Assembly (NCBI GenBank): GCA_034231615.1
Contig: CM067315.1
Span: 31,401,407 to 31,465,406, forward strand
DNA length: 64,000 bases
Direction: 5' to 3'
DNA from: Meghimatium bilineatum
Taxonomy: Eukaryota; Mollusca; Gastropoda; Stylommatophora; Philomycidae
Positions within the stretch are counted from its first letter, which is position 1. Every line of letters begins with the position of its first letter. The notes below the pieces were generated by a model that made no database searches, was not told the DNA's origin, and worked only from the letters and a program-made list of their open reading frames with translations. This document shows, piece by piece, positions 1-9,129 of this stretch. Position numbers and translations under genes: made by a program.

Positions 1-159
1 AAGAACCCTAAGAGAATACAACTGTGTCACTTTTGTTCTCTGTGCCAGATTGGTGTTTTTTAAGCTTCATTTTTTTAAATCTTTATTATTAAGTTTCCAA
101 AAGCTATTAAATTTTCAGAAATGTATTTTACTAATTGTGGATGTATGATGTAATGCCAT

Positions 160-448
160 TAAAAACACTTAATGTGAAGAAAGAATTACTAATATAAATA
201 AAGATTAAGCAAATAATATATTTTAGACACATTAAAAGACATGACACCTTATTGAAGACCTTACTTGAGGGTAAAGTCAAAGTAAGCGAGCAAGAGGTAG
301 GCAGAGATACAAGTGGGAGAGTAACATCACACAATGGACAGGTTACAGTCTAGCAGAGTGCACCACAAAGACAAGAGACAGGAGATGTTGGAGATACATT
401 GCAGCCAACCTTCGTTGCGGAGACAGCACTTAATGATGATGATGATGT
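160..448 (+). mobile_element. LINE-A 3' end fragment
   Basis: Decayed 3' terminus of the LINE-A family. It matches the better copy at 29950-30358 almost base for base, through the stretch encoding the 'FGHIKRHDTLLKTLL' type C-terminal block and the tail ending in a (GAT)n run near 435-448. The coding frame is broken, so this is a fossil copy. It lies beyond the last KAT6 exon I can place, so it may be intronic. Confidence 0.75.
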
Positions 449-499
449 AATGCCATCATCTGCACAGTTTTCTACTTCAGGAAGAACTGTGCCATGAAT

Positions 500-725
500 C
501 TCTTGCAATAACGAGGTTCAGAATGCTTTGTGTCATGATTTACAGCTCAGTTATGATATCTGTACCTTTCGGCCTGTCACATTTGACTTAATCATGGCTT
601 CTGTGTCACTGTGACCCTACATCGGATAGGCCAGCTAACTCCACCTTATTAGTCGTTAGTCTCCTCTTACGACATGCATGGAAGGTAAACAGTATTGTTA
701 TTCTGTGTTCAATATTTCAGACCCT
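500..725 (-). mobile_element. SINE-1 copy (partial)
   Basis: Matches the complete SINE-1 at 45907-46192 in the same orientation. The blocks 'tgtcatgatttacagct', 'gatatctg' and 'cttacgacatgcatgg' are all present. The (GAA)n tail end is degraded near 470-500. True orientation is minus, because the GAA tail of intact copies defines the 3' end. Confidence 0.7.
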
Positions 726-939
726 GGCCACACTGACAAATAAGATGTATTGAAATTTATCTTGCAACCAACACAGAAATCATTTAAAAAACTAATAACT
801 TTCATTAAGAAAATAAGAAATATACCATCAATTATGAAATATAACATCAATAAAGTTGTGTATTCTCACATGCCATGATAATAATGTATGCAGTAGATTC
901 TCCCATATTCCTGTATATTATCTCTCTGGTAGTTACCGT

Positions 940-1510
940 ACTAATAGCTCACAAAATGACGGCAGATGTGAAACAGAAGTTAAAAGTAGAATAGGAATAG
1001 CTAAAAGTACTTTCAATGACATGAGAAAAATTTTGACATCAAAACAAATTACAAAAAAGCTAAAAATGAGAATGATACAATGCTACATCTATTCTATATT
1101 AATGTGTGGCTCAGAAACATGGACAATAGATAAACAACTAGAAGATGATAATGAAGATGATGCCTTTGAGATGCAGATATATATAGAAGAATATGGAGAA
1201 CATCATGGAAAGAGAAAAAAACAAACAAAGAGTTCTGACAACACTTGGTATGAAGAAAGAATTATTGAAGGAAATAAAGATCAAACAAATAAAATATTTT
1301 GGATATATTAAAAGACATGTTGGAAGACATTACTTGAAGGAACAGTTGAGGGGAGGCGAGTAATAGGTAAGTAAAGATACAAATGGGAGAGTAACATCAC
1401 GAGATGGACAGATTTAGTCTAACAGAGTGCACCACCATGGTAAGAGACAGGGGATGTTGGAGGTCTGTTGCGGTCAACCTTCATGCGGAGACTGCTTTTA
1501 ATGATGAATA
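940..1510 (+). mobile_element. LINE-A fragment, RT C-terminus to 3' end
   Basis: A partly open frame (856-1311) encodes the family's hallmark 'GRCETEVKSRIGIAKSTF', 'YIYSILMCGSETWT' and 'EEYGEHHGKRK' segments. These are the region after the reverse transcriptase palm and thumb in RTE/CR1-type LINEs. The frame then breaks, but the nucleotide match runs on through the 3' region to a TGATGA end near 1500. LINE-A copies at 12240, 29950 and 63185 carry the same order. It is a decayed fragment with no function expected. Confidence 0.8.
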
Positions 1511-1638
1511 GTTCACAATATTACTATATATTAAATGACCAAACATGCCCCAGCCCAAAAAATGATCATAATTCAATCCTGCAATGCCTAACAGTAGAGA
1601 AATGACAATAGATAGATAACTACGGTATATGCTCATAC

Positions 1639-1677
1639 CTTGCTCTTCTTATCAAATAATCTATGAATCTTGACTGT
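1639..1677 (-). CDS. possible KAT6 exon 7 (weak candidate)
   Basis: A 39-nt interval on the minus strand lies between an AG (after 'tttgagtcag') and a reasonable donor (AAG|GTATGAG). Exon 6 ends in phase 2. Joined to it, this interval stays open and would add about 13 residues reading R-QSRFIDYLIRRA. KAT6 proteins do have a linker here before the MYST domain. The interval is too short and the match too vague to assert; transcript data would decide. Confidence 0.15.
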
Positions 1678-2061
1678 CTGACTCAAATTTTCTAGTAAAC
1701 TCATAAATCAATAATGAAATAAATGTATTAAATGTTTAGGTTCAATATGAGGAGAAGTGGCCAGATTTATAAAGTTTTTAATATTATGTGTAGTTTCATT
1801 CAGGGTTCATAACATCGCTTATCTCAGATTAAAAAGTAGTTAGATCTGCAATGATCTCGTACTACACACGGAGAGCCCCAGTCCCCCAGAGTCAACAGGG
1901 GGGAAGAGCTTTCATTATGTGGCGGTCAAATCACTGGATATGGCAGTAGTATTTTGTTATTGTTATTACAACTTCAGAGCATAGCTGAAAATATTATGTC
2001 ACAAGGAAAACTTTGCAAGTTGGAAGTTCTTGCATTAGGACAATAATGTTGTTATTTTTAA

Positions 2062-2189
2062 TATCAATGTTATTAGAAGGTTTGTGGGGTGGGGTTGATT
2101 GCTCAATCCAATAGAGGGTCAAAGTGAACCAGAAGTCATGCTTAAGTCAGATATGTTAGGCTGAAAGTCACAGATATCACATCCAAGCT
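2062..2189 (+). mobile_element. SINE-1, 5' half, split by a transposon
   Basis: The 5' part of a SINE-1 in plus orientation: 'gggtcaaagtgaaccagaagtcatgct' equivalents and 'cacagatatcacatccaagct'. It stops at 2189 exactly where the 1,334-bp transposon starts and resumes at 3524. Intact copies (60270-60540) read straight across this point as 'gatatcacagccaagctgcaag', which proves the interruption. Confidence 0.8.
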
Positions 2190-3523
2190 CATACCTGTCA
2201 ACTGCCCGTAAATTCCCGTAATTTTTACGGTTTCTTCCAAGCTGTATGGTTTTACGGGCATACACCGGCATTTATGGGTTTTTACGTTAATTAGTGCAGT
2301 TCTGTACGTTTTGGGATTTTTACTAAATTTAGTGGTGACACTGATATTTTAGTATATATTTTAGTGGCAACAGTGATTTGTGCACAATAGTGTCGTTTGC
2401 GGGTTTCATTTGATCTGGTCTTGGGGCGAAGTATTGTTGCAAACAATGCTTTTAACACACTACCCAGTACTTTAATTATTCTCTGTGCTGGGGACGTTGT
2501 CTTTATACCGAACTTAGGGAATTTTTGTCCACGTGAATTGACAGTGTTACTCAGTGTATCTACAGTACACAAATACTAGTAACACATGTATTTTGTTTCT
2601 AGGCCTACTATAATATACATCGTTTAATTTATATTATAAGTTTTTGTTTTCCTCCTAGACCTAGGTAGTGTAGGTAGGCCTATAGTTAAATAATAGAATA
2701 TGTTATTTGTTTATGTAGGCCTAAATCTGATCTTTAGACTTATCTTAAACCAATATTTTGTTGTCACGTTATGTTTCTTTTTAGTAATTACAAATGGAAA
2801 ATGAGAAAATGATGCCTCTGACTGAAAATGAAGCCGTCGCTGCTATAGATGCACGATCCCTTCCGATCACAGGTGCACAATCTCCACAAGTCATAGTTGT
2901 ACGGTCTCCATCGATAATAGATGCACATTCTCCGCTATTCACAGATGCACGATCTCCGCTATTCATAGATGCACGATCCCTGCCGGTTAGAGCTGCACAA
3001 TCTCCATGGGTCATAGTTGTATGACCTCCGCCGATAGCCGATGCACAATCTCCGCTATTCATAGATGCACTTTTTCTGCCGGTCATAGGTGCACATTCTC
3101 CGCCGGTCATAGATGCACGATCGATGCCGGTCATAGTTGTACGATCTCCGCTGATCATAAATGCATGATGTGCGCTATTCATAGACAGTTGAAATTATAG
3201 TCAAACGCTTTATAGAGCACTCCAACAAGTTGTTATAGTTTCAAACGGATCTAAAACATCCATTCTCTGCGTAATTTTCTTTTTTCGTAATAAAGTTACA
3301 TAAAGATACATAGGCCTAGTCTTTGTGTTTTATAATTTTCCCACAATATGACTGCCTATATTAAACAAAGGCAAACTACCCGTAAAAAAACCCAAATGAC
3401 CTTTTTTTTGCGCGGATGGAGCCCCCCCTCACCATTGTGTATGATTTTACGGTATTTCATGCTCAATTACAGTTTTTCATAACTTTTTTTATGGTTTTCG
3501 GTCTCAACAGGTTGACAGGTATG
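2190..3523. mobile_element. 1,334-bp DNA transposon with 13-bp TIRs
   Basis: The ends are perfect inverted repeats: CATACCTGTCAAC at 2190-2202 and its complement at 3511-3523. The flanks are an exact 6-bp direct repeat, CAAGCT (2184-2189 and 3524-3529), and removing the element restores an uninterrupted SINE-1. Subterminal 'cgtaatttttacgg'-like motifs occur at both ends. There is no transposase, so it is non-autonomous. The interior holds a 24-bp minisatellite (2840-3185) that is largely open on both strands. A 6-bp target duplication is uncommon (reported for IS3EU or Dada-type elements); superfamily is not assigned. Confidence 0.85.
2794..3185 (+). repeat. 24-bp minisatellite with 8-residue coding periodicity
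   Basis: About fourteen degenerate 24-bp units of the form 'cgatctccgctattcatagatgca'. From an ATG at 2794 a 76-residue frame reads MENEKMMPLTENEAVAAIDA and then octamers such as IDARSLPI, TGAQSPQV and IVVRSPSI. It ends at a stop (3022-3024) inside the array, and a further frame continues. A pyrimidine run plus AG (about 2780) precedes the ATG. Because 24 is a multiple of 3, an open frame on either strand is expected from periodicity alone, so I do not call a protein. Confidence 0.6.
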
Positions 3524-3617
3524 CAAGCTGTAAATCATGACATAACATATTCTTCTGTCTGAACTATATTCTGTTAATCTGCAGGAGTTTAGGAATGAAT
3601 GTAGCAGAAGGTTATCT
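3524..3617 (+). mobile_element. SINE-1, 3' half, after the nested transposon
   Basis: Continues the SINE-1 from 2189: 'caagctgtaaatcatgaca', then 'ttaatctgcaggagttt' and the terminal 'gaatgaatgtagcagaag', which corresponds to the GAACGCAGAAGAAG tail of intact copies. Confidence 0.8.
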
Positions 3618-3734
3618 ATATCAGTGAACTTATGTATTTTTAAGTCTTAAGAACTGAATTTAGTTTGAAGTCTGTGTAATCTATTGTCTATTGTAATTCC
3701 CTAGATGAATGATTGTTATTCACATTCACACTTG

Positions 3735-3965
3735 CCATTAAGCATAGAGGTGGGAGCTTAAGCTTTCGTTCCAAGGTCAGATGTGTTGCCGCAGTTGCAT
3801 TTAGTCCATGTTTGTTCAAGGCTATCTTGATGTTTTCTATCCACCGTTTTCTTGGTCTACCTTTGGCCTTACGCCCAGATATTCTTGTATTATATCCTCT
3901 TATTGGTATTTAGTTTGGCTTCATTCTCATAAGGTGACAGAACCATTTTACTTGCTGTGTAATCT
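3735..3965 (-). mobile_element. LINE-D 3' fragment beside the exon 6 donor
   Basis: On the minus strand this matches the copy at 28240-28490, whose frame reads 'WFGHLMRMNPNQILIRAY', 'KGRPRKWWIENIKITLNKHG'. The reading frame is broken here. The fragment ends about 20 bp from the splice donor of KAT6 exon 6, so a retrotransposon has inserted almost at the exon edge inside intron 6. Confidence 0.75.
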
Positions 3966-3986
3966 ACATCCCAAAACTAAACTTAC

Positions 3987-4038
3987 CTGACCAGATTAGA
4001 TGGTACAGGTGACTCTGCAGGAGTAGGAGGGGCAGATT
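3987..4038 (-). CDS. KAT6: KAT6 exon 6 (linker after PHD2)
   Basis: A 52-nt exon with strong splice signals: acceptor 'gttttctttcttcag|AATC' and donor 'GTCAG|GTAAGTTTAG'. It begins in phase 1, matching the end of exon 5 (G+AA gives Glu), stays open, and ends in phase 2. It encodes ESAPPTPAESPVPSNLV(R), a Pro/Ser-rich linker. In KAT6 proteins a variable linker separates the double PHD finger from the MYST acetyltransferase domain, so low conservation is expected. Support rests on splice signals and phase rather than on homology. The next exon should lie toward or beyond position 1. Confidence 0.65.
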
Positions 4039-4149
4039 CTGAAGAAAGAAAACAATCGCTTAATTTTTAACAGATTTACATCAAGTATTTTACTGCTTGA
4101 AGAAAAAAAGTTTAAAATGCATAGAGGATTAATTTATTCCTTTTGTACT

Positions 4150-4350
4150 CAGGCTATCCCATATGGGCTCTATCCCTCTCAACATAGCAGCATGCCACCT
4201 TCCAAGAGTACCACTCACAGACCATAATTCTTTAGTTTCAAATAATAATACCCAGGAATCTCTGAAAAAAATTCCACTGTGTAAACAAGACAAGTAGGGG
4301 GGGGGGGGGGTTTAAACTGACAACCTTTTTGTTTAACATCTGCAACAGGG
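4150..4350 (-). mobile_element. SINE-4 copy (tRNA-related), decayed
   Basis: Shares 'cagcatgcca', 'aagagtaccactca' and 'gatctctgaaaaa' blocks, in the same order, with 57500-57745. That copy ends in a recognisable tRNA-like head. In this copy the tRNA region is eroded and contains a G-homopolymer at about 4297-4309. It lies within KAT6 intron 6. Confidence 0.6.
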
Positions 4351-5310
4351 AGACCTTTGTTTTAAAAGAAGAGAAGAACATTTTTGTTAAATTTTAGAAT
4401 CATAAGATGCCGGGAACACGTGAACCAGGTCCAATCTGCTGATAATATTTTACCTTGCATCTCAAGATGACATGCTTTTCATTTCTGCTACTCAGTACCC
4501 CTAAACAGATGCAATCTAAGAACAAGGCATCAAATGTGTGTATAGCCTATTCTCTGGTCACTAATGGCAGGTATGGCCTATAGACAGGTAGATCCAGACA
4601 CAGATAACAACAAATTTCACAGGTATTAAAATTTCTCAAGGAACATAAACATTTATGTATAAACCAATAGGCTTTCATGCTGTACTGACCACTAAATCCT
4701 CATGCTCGAGTTTGCAGACATAAATAAAATATAAACAGAAACATTGTTGCCACAGATGTATCATATTAAAGGAATTAGCTTCCGAGTTGTATCATTCCTT
4801 TACAAATTGAAAGATAAACTGTATTGATATTTAATTTTACTGCAGTGTGCACGATATAAATTCATCTATTCTGCATACAGAAGATCTGAAAATCTCATAA
4901 TTGAACACCAGCCCAATAACCATGCAACAACATCTAGTAGATGACATCTTTAGGCCTATATAGTGAGATTTAATTTTGTGGAAAAACTACAGCCATGCAG
5001 CCCTACACATAAATAATTACATTAACCCCATCTGAATAAAATGTTTCATCTCAACACATTGCACGCAGCTGACTGTTGTAGTTTTATAGATATTACACTC
5101 TGAAGAATATACAACTTACTTTTTCTCAAAATGCACAAAAGAGATCCACTGTGTCCTCCCTGCTTTTGGTGTTGGACTTTGCAGGATTTTTGCCACATGA
5201 TAGGCCTATAAGTAATATTTTGATGTTTCAGAAAATTGGTACTTCTTCAAATCACCTTTTTCTTGATCTACCACTGCTTATTGCTGTTTTATTTCTCATA
5301 TTGTATCTTC

Positions 5311-6542
5311 TTGCTGCTGTAAATATGGCTTTATTTTTATTAAGGATGTGAGCTGTCAAGGATGTCAAGGATGTGGGCTGTCAAGGATGTTGGCTGTCAA
5401 GGATGTGGGCTGTCAAGGATGTGAGCTGTCAAGGATGTGGGCTGTCAAGGATGTGGGATGTCAAGGATGTGAGCTGTCAAGGATGTGAGCTGTCAAGGAT
5501 GTGAGCTGTCAAGGATGTCAAGGATGTTGGCTGTCAAGGATGTGAGCTGTCAAGGATGTGAGCTGTCAAGGATGTGAGCTGTCAAGGATGTCAAGGATGT
5601 GGGCTGTCAAGGATGTTGGCTGTCAAGGATGTGAGCTGTCAAGGATGTGAGCTGTCAAGGATGTGAGCTGTCAAGGATGTGAGCTGTCAAGGATGTGGGC
5701 TGTCAAGGATGTGAGCTGTCAAGGATGTGGGCTGTCAAGGATGTTGGCTGTCAAGGATGTGGGCTGTCAAGGATGTGGGCTGTCAAGGATGTGGGCTGTC
5801 AAGGATGTGAGCTGTCAAGGATGTGGGCTGTCAAGGATATTGGCTGTCAAGGATGTTGGCTGTCAAGGATGTGGGCTGTCAAGGATGTGGGCTGTCAAGG
5901 ATGTGAGCTGTCAAGGATGTGAGCTGTCAAGGATGTGAGCTGTCAAGGATGTGGGCTATCAAGGATGTGGGCTGTAAAGGATGTGGGCTGTCAAGGATGT
6001 TGGATGTCAAGGATGTGGGCTGTCAAGGATGTGGGATGTCAAGGATGTGGGACTTCAAGGATGTGGGATGTCAAGGATGTGGGACTTCAAGGATGTGGGA
6101 TGTCAAGGATGTGGGACTTCAAGGATGTTGGACTTCAAGGATGTGGGATGTCAAGGATGTGGGACTTCAAGGATGTGAGATGTCAAGGATGTAGGACTTC
6201 AAGGATGTGGGATGTCAAGGATGTGGGACTTCAAGGATGTTGGACTTCAAGGATGTGAGCTGTCAAGGATGTCAAGGATGTGAGCTGTCAAGGATGTTGG
6301 CTGTCAAGGATGTGGGCTGTCAAGGATGTTGGCTGTCAAGGATGTGGGATGTCAAGGATGTGGGCTGTCAAGGATGTGGGCTGTCAAGGATGTTCGCTGT
6401 CAAGGATGTTGGCTGTCAAGGATGTTGGCTGTCAAGGATGTGGGCTGTCAAGGATGTGGGCTGTCAAGGATGTGGGCTGTCAAGGATGTGGGCTGTCAAG
6501 GATATATTTGCTGCTGTAAATATGGCTTTATTTTTTATTAAG
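5311..6542. repeat. 16-bp minisatellite bracketed by a direct repeat
   Basis: About seventy copies of a 16-bp unit, 'ggatgtgggctgtcaa', fill 5344-6503. Variants are GAGCTG, TTGGCTG and GGACTTC. A block at about 6045-6250 alternates 'gggatgtcaag' and 'gggacttcaag' forms, giving a 32-bp higher-order unit. Some boundaries lose seven bases ('ggatgtcaaggatgt'). The array is bracketed by near-identical 34-bp copies of 'ttgctgctgtaaatatggct...ttattaag' at 5311-5343 and 6508-6542. It sits in KAT6 intron 5. Open frames here (CQGCGLSRMWAVKDV repeats) are artefacts of periodicity. Confidence 0.95.
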
Positions 6543-6740
6543 TGGCAAAACTAATTTGTTGCATTGTTTGATGGCAGATATTTTCTTATGTTTTGCACAA
6601 TATTCATAGCAGGTTTTTGTTAACACTCACATCCTCTACATCCCAGTTATGAAAGGATGCAAGTGTTTTATTGCTCATAATTCCTGAATATTTAAACAAA
6701 AACTCAAATTTAAAAAAAATTATCAAATTTAGGAACTAAC

Positions 6741-6836
6741 CATGAGTGACTGTGTGGTGACTTCCTTGTCGTGACATGAACTCATTTCTCTGAAGTGACA
6801 GGTTCTCCAATCTACACTGGGAGCATTCCCAAATCC
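6741..6836 (-). CDS. KAT6: KAT6 exon 5 (C-terminal half of PHD2)
   Basis: A 96-nt exon completing the second PHD finger. With the split Gly codon from exon 4 it reads G-I-W-E-C-S-Q-C-R, giving the conserved Trp and the last two zinc cysteines (about C452 and C455 of the joined protein). Human KAT6A has KG-MWICQICR at the same place. It continues with about 25 less conserved residues and ends in phase 1 at ATG|GTTAGT, matching exon 6. The acceptor is AAG (TTTCTGAAG|GG) with a modest pyrimidine tract, so the 5' edge is the least certain part. Double PHD fingers of KAT6 bind acylated lysine 14 and the N-terminus of histone H3. Confidence 0.85.
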
Positions 6837-7191
6837 CTTCAGAAACATAAATATTTCAATAAATTATTGATATTCATAATGTTTGTCTATCCAGAATTAC
6901 TAAAATCATTATCATGTTATCTGATGAAAGCAAATCTGATGAGCATAGAAACAAAAACACATGTAAAATATTGTTTCTGACTCGCAAGGTATACCATAAT
7001 AACCAGGCTTTGGCATAATAATCTGAACTGCTAACTCAATTATTTATTATAGTCCTATGTTATAATATAACTACATTTAAGTTATGTTGTCAGTTTTGGA
7101 GGGAAAGGGGGGGGGGGTCCCTTCACATAAGGATGTGAAGTTGCTTATTTAATAAGGATGTTAATAAGGTCCCTTCACATAAGGATGTTGG

Positions 7192-7452
7192 TTGCTTATT
7201 TAATGGTCCATGTGCTCATGCCCTTTCATTGTGTGATATATGTATGTATTTGTAAACTTGTTTTGTTACATATAGCATATTCCATTTATCTGGTCTTGGT
7301 GGGACAAGCATTTTACAAATATCAACCAGCTCTAGAAATTGGCAAAGGTGATGGTCAACATTTTCATAAAGGTAAGTGAACAGTCGGCACCCTGGAGTGT
7401 GTTGTGGTTGTAGTGTAATCAGGTAATCCTTAAGCTGTACATGTGTGCACAT
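7192..7452 (-). mobile_element. RNase H LINE, extreme 3' end fragment
   Basis: The open frame 7216-7452 reads 'IT LQPQHTPGC', 'NVDHHLCQFLELVDICKMLV', 'RPDKWNMLYVTKQ'. This matches the C-terminus and 3' UTR of the element at 55130-56310 ('RIQPQHTIQSADC', 'LDKWNTLFGTK', then the 'aagggcatgagcccatggac' 3' UTR). It is a 5'-truncated insertion in KAT6 intron 4. I considered its 'DKWNM' as the missing PHD exon and rejected that on this homology. Confidence 0.75.
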
Positions 7453-7984
7453 CAGAAGGTTATGCTCAGGTACATTTCCAAATCAAGCGACCAAATGTGT
7501 CATAGCCCAAAAACCGATTGTAATTCAATCCTGTGACACTTGGGATTTGGGATAGTCATATTTTTGTTGATTTCTCTCAGTGTTTCTCATGGCCCATCTG
7601 TTCAGTCAAGTCTCTTTCTCATAGCTAGGTGTGTTTGAATGGCCAGAATCCATTGTATAATAGTTCTGACTTTATACAATTACAGACTATAAGCGATAAA
7701 CTTGTTTATTTAAAATAAAAATGTAACTGGTACAAGTCTTAATAGTTATTTCTTGTTACATGTCTTTAGTTAAACAAAGCAATAGAAGAAAGGAGTTGTT
7801 TAGTCTGAGGATTTGTTATTTAGGATGATTTCAGAAAAGGGTTTTCTAAGCAGTATAATTTTGTTATATAAAATCATACACTTGTGTGCCCGCTTAACAG
7901 GGAAGTACAGAGGGGTTGCGCTATATTACTTTTAACTATATTAAGTTATGATTAATCATGTTTACTTTTAATCCTAATTCTTAC

Positions 7985-8146
7985 CTGATTTCTTCTTGAC
8001 AATGGAAGGATTATGACAGTTCATTTGATAATTCTTATGTGATGGCTTCTTGACAATGGAGGGATTATGACAGTTCATTTGATAATTCTTACCTGATGGC
8101 TTCTTGACAATGGAGGGATTGTGACAATTCATATGATAGCCTTTAT
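7985..8146 (-). repeat. 54-bp triplication spanning the exon 4 splice donor
   Basis: Three tandem 54-bp copies, each holding the last ~43 nt of KAT6 exon 4 plus the first ~11 nt of intron 4. Donors by copy, reading on the minus strand: copy 1 has TCAG|GTAAGAATTA, copy 2 has GG changed to CA so the GT is lost, and copy 3 again has TCAG|GTAAGAATTA. All copies keep one open frame, encoding repeats of Y(H/Q)MNCHNPSIVKK. Using the copy 3 donor (after 7985) instead of copy 1 (after 8093) would add 108 nt, or 36 residues, in frame inside PHD2. Confidence 0.9.
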
Positions 8147-8174
8147 CGCAACCATCACAAAATAGCATCTGATC
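8093..8174 (-). CDS. KAT6: KAT6 exon 4 (central part of PHD2)
   Basis: An 82-nt exon from acceptor 'tttctgataaaacag|GATC' to donor TCAG|GTAAGAATT. It encodes DQMLFCDGCDKGYHMNCHNP and then SIVKKPS, ending in phase 1. It supplies the middle zinc ligands of PHD2 (about C426, C429, H434, C437). Human KAT6A reads [20 protein letters not shown] here. The preferred donor is the first of three tandem copies, because exon 5 then restores normal finger spacing (KKPS-G-IWEC). The open frame does continue in frame through 7985, so a longer alternative exon with a 36-residue insert is possible. Confidence 0.92.
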
Positions 8175-8344
8175 CTGTTTTATCAGAAAAACAGTGAAAA
8201 TTAAAATAAACAGATTGCTCTACTGTATATGTACAAAGATATTTTTCAAATAAACTTTGAAAGCATTTCCACTTGATTAGCTTGTATTTTTAATTATTAA
8301 AATACAAAGCACAACACCTCTTCAAGTATCTGTCAGTTTATTTG

Positions 8345-8600
8345 TTGAGAGGATTAAAGCACTGAGTACTGATTTAGTCATACTGTTCGAGTACTGATTT
8401 AGTCAAGTTGTCTGAGTACTGATTTAGTCAAGATGTCTGATTATTGTTGTAGTCAAGTTGTCTGAGTACTGATTTAGTCGTTTTCTAAGTATGGATTTAG
8501 TCATATTGTCTGAGAACTGATTTAGTCAAGTTATTTGAATACTGATTTATTCAAGTTGTTTAAGTATGGATTTAGTCATATTGTCTGAGAACTGGTAGGT
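8345..8600. repeat. 25-bp minisatellite in KAT6 intron 3
   Basis: About nine to ten degenerate units of 'ctgagtactgatttagtcaagttgt', 24-26 bp each. It is entirely within the 753-bp intron between exons 3 and 4. Confidence 0.85.
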
Positions 8601-8639
8601 AAGAATATTTCAAATTATTCGCTAAAAATTCCCGAAACG

Positions 8640-8870
8640 CTATATCCTTATTACTATTTGACACAACACTATTTAACAATAAGACCTATACTTGACACGA
8701 CATTAATTGACAGATTACTATTTGACACACTACTTTTTGACATCAGACTATTTGACAAGACACTATTTGACATTAGTATTTGACACACTACTATTTGGCA
8801 TGACACCATTTGACATAACACTATTTGACACCATACTATTTGACACAACACTATTTGATACTACTATTAT
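8640..8870. repeat. minisatellite of 'actatttgacacaac' type
   Basis: Irregular units of about 14-18 bp built on 'actatttgacac', some reading 'tttgacatcag' or 'ttggcatgac'. It is separated from the 25-bp array by only 40 bp, so two unrelated arrays fill most of the same short intron. Short open frames on either strand reflect the repeat. Confidence 0.85.
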
Positions 8871-8927
8871 CCTAATTTATCACAATAAAAAAAAAATATT
8901 TGCATGTTAAATATGGATAAGTCTTAC

Positions 8928-9040
8928 AGGATCACCAGCATCCTGACACACGCAGCAAGTCTTGCAGTCCATGCATTGCCACGGACCTCTGTAAGCTCTG
9001 GTAGCTAGGAGATTCGAGTAACTCATACATGATGGATGGG
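8928..9040 (-). CDS. KAT6: KAT6 exon 3 (PHD1/PHD2 junction)
   Basis: A 113-nt exon with acceptor 'gtttgattgacag|CC' and donor CCT|GTAAGACTT. The phase 1 start completes Ala with exon 2. It then encodes HPSCMSYSNLLATRAYRG, PWQCMDCKTCCVCQDAGDP and ends in phase 0. It contributes the last PHD1 ligands (about H384, C387, C405, C408) and the first PHD2 ligands (C411, C414). Human KAT6A reads HPSC...LRWQCIECKTCSSCRDQG. The spacing from exon 2's second Cys pair to H384 is four residues, exactly as in the human protein, which supports the join. Confidence 0.93.
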
Positions 9041-9129
9041 CTGTCAATCAAACAAAAACAGGTAAGGAAGTTGATTAGTTATTGTATGTCTTCTTCATTC
9101 TCATACTCCTACAGATTCAATCAATCAAG

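Noticed and set aside
5105-5160. Minus-strand 'GGACACAGTGGATCTC...GTAAGTT' as a KAT6 exon
   Set aside because: Encodes TQWISFVHFEKK without the required cysteines and is redundant once exon 5 is placed at 6741-6836.
5663-6554. Long Cys-rich open frames with CQGCGLSRMWAVKDV repeats
   Set aside because: They lie wholly inside the 16-bp minisatellite and appear in several frames; periodic sequence without stops, no gene signals.
7216-7320. 'DKWNM' after a CCAG as the missing PHD2 exon
   Set aside because: It matches the 3' end of the RNase H LINE at 55130-56310; the true continuation (GIWECSQC) is at 6741-6836.
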